Assembly (NCBI RefSeq): GCF_045679555.1
Contig: NC_092096.1
Span: 29,272,364-29,336,363, forward strand
DNA from: Salvelinus alpinus
Lineage: Eukaryota; Chordata; Actinopteri; Salmoniformes; Salmonidae
Reading direction: 5' to 3'
DNA: 64,000 nt
This document shows positions 63,291 to 64,000 of this stretch, piece by piece (within the stretch, counting starts at the first letter, position 1; the number at the start of each line of letters is the position of its first letter). The notes under the pieces were generated by a model. It was not told the DNA's origin and did no database searches. It was given only the letters and a program-made list of their open reading frames with translations. The position numbers and the translations under genes are program-made.

Positions 63291-64000
63291 CAGTTGAAGT
63301 TGAAAGTTTACATACACCTTAGCCAAATACATTTAAACTCAATTTTTCACAATTCCTGACATTGAATCCTCGTAAAAAAATTGCTGTCTTAGATCAGTTA
63401 GGATCACCACTTTATTTTAAGAATGTGAAATGTCAGAATAATAGTAGAGAGGATTTATTTCAACTTTTATTTCTTTCATCACATTCCCAGTGGGTCAGAA
63501 GTTTACATACACTCAATTAGTATTTGGTAGAATTGCCTTTAAATTGTTTAACTTGGGTCAAACGTTTCGGGTAGCCTTTCACAAGATTCTCACAATAAGT
63601 TGGGTGAATTTTGGCCCATTCCTCCTGACAGAGCTGGTGTAACTGAATCAGGTTTGTAGGCCTCCTTGCTCGCACACGCTTTTTCAGTTCTGCTCACAAA
63701 TTTTCTATAGGATTGAGGTCAGGGCTTTGTGATGGCCACTCCAGTACCTTGACTTTGTTGTCCTTATTAAGCCATTTTGCCACAACTTTGGAAGTATGAT
63801 TGGTGTCATTGTCCATTTGGAAGACCCATTTGCGACCAAGCTTTAACTTCCTGACTGATGTCTTGAGATGTTGCTTCAATATATCAACAAAATGATGCAA
63901 TCTATTTTGTGAAATGCACCAGTCCCTCCTGCAGCAAACCACCCCCACAACATGATGCTGCCACCACTGTGCTTCACAGTTGGGATGGTGTTCTTCGGCT
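63291..64000 (-). mobile_element. Tc1-like transposon cut by the window end
   Basis: Starts CAGTTGAAGTTGAAAGTTTA after TA, the same family as 2140-3011. On the minus strand an open frame (63948-63694) holds [20 protein letters not shown] and [16 protein letters not shown], the second Asp and the Glu of the DDE triad. More complete than the first copy, but its other end lies outside. Confidence 0.9.

Overview
The window is vertebrate nuclear DNA, almost certainly from a salmonid fish. The genes have introns with GT/AG borders and teleost-like proteins. Between them lie the standard salmonid repeats: an HpaI-type SINE with its GTTAAC site, a SmaI-type SINE with its CCCGGG site, several Tc1-like families, TTAA-flanked MITEs, and hAT, LINE and Penelope-like remnants. 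There is no sign of bacterial sequence.

Four host genes can be assembled exon by exon, and each closes with an intact reading frame. (1) bmal2 (arntl2), + strand, 5294-20261, has 17 coding exons and 634 aa. It is a circadian bHLH-PAS activator whose upstream region carries a perfect RORE and several CACGTG E-boxes. (2) A PARP12-like mono-ADP-ribosyltransferase, + strand, 27695-31100, has 10 exons and 523 aa: one CCCH finger, two WWE modules, the catalytic domain, a Pro/Asn/Gln repeat tail and a cysteine-rich hydrophobic C-terminus. (3) A ZAP/PARP12-type four-finger CCCH protein, - strand, 46837-43780, has 3 exons and 460 aa. It has no WWE or PARP domain and ends in a 13-residue Pro/Gln/Ser/Lys repeat. 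(4) pex26, - strand, 60277-58772, has 5 exons and 308 aa. The first exon of an SLC7-type amino acid transporter starts at 62268. A decayed partial copy of the PARP12-like gene lies at about 40650-41601.

Genes 2 and 3 are convergent and between them hold the parts of one PARP12: the N-terminal finger block in one, and the last finger, WWE and ADP-ribosyltransferase in the other. About 12.7 kb of nested mobile elements separates them. This head/tail pair, and the membrane-anchor-like tail of the PARP half, are the most interesting gene-level observations.

Layout: 0-5 kb, bmal2 upstream region with repeats; 5-20 kb, bmal2 with a Tc1 copy and a Penelope-like inverted element in introns; 20-27.6 kb, 3' region, SINEs, a 1.5-kb solo LTR and a LINE; 27.7-31.1 kb, PARP12-like gene; 31-43.7 kb, nested elements and the PARP pseudocopy; 43.8-46.8 kb, ZAP-like gene; 46.9-49.6 kb, a hAT element inserted 32 bp before that gene's ATG and itself hit by a Penelope-like element; 49.7-52.2 kb, a fold-back structure holding a Tc1 copy; 54-58.5 kb, Tc1 and SINE copies including a nearly whole long-TIR Tc1; 58.8-60.3 kb, pex26; 62.3 kb to the end, SLC7 exon 1, a MITE and a Tc1 cut by the window edge.
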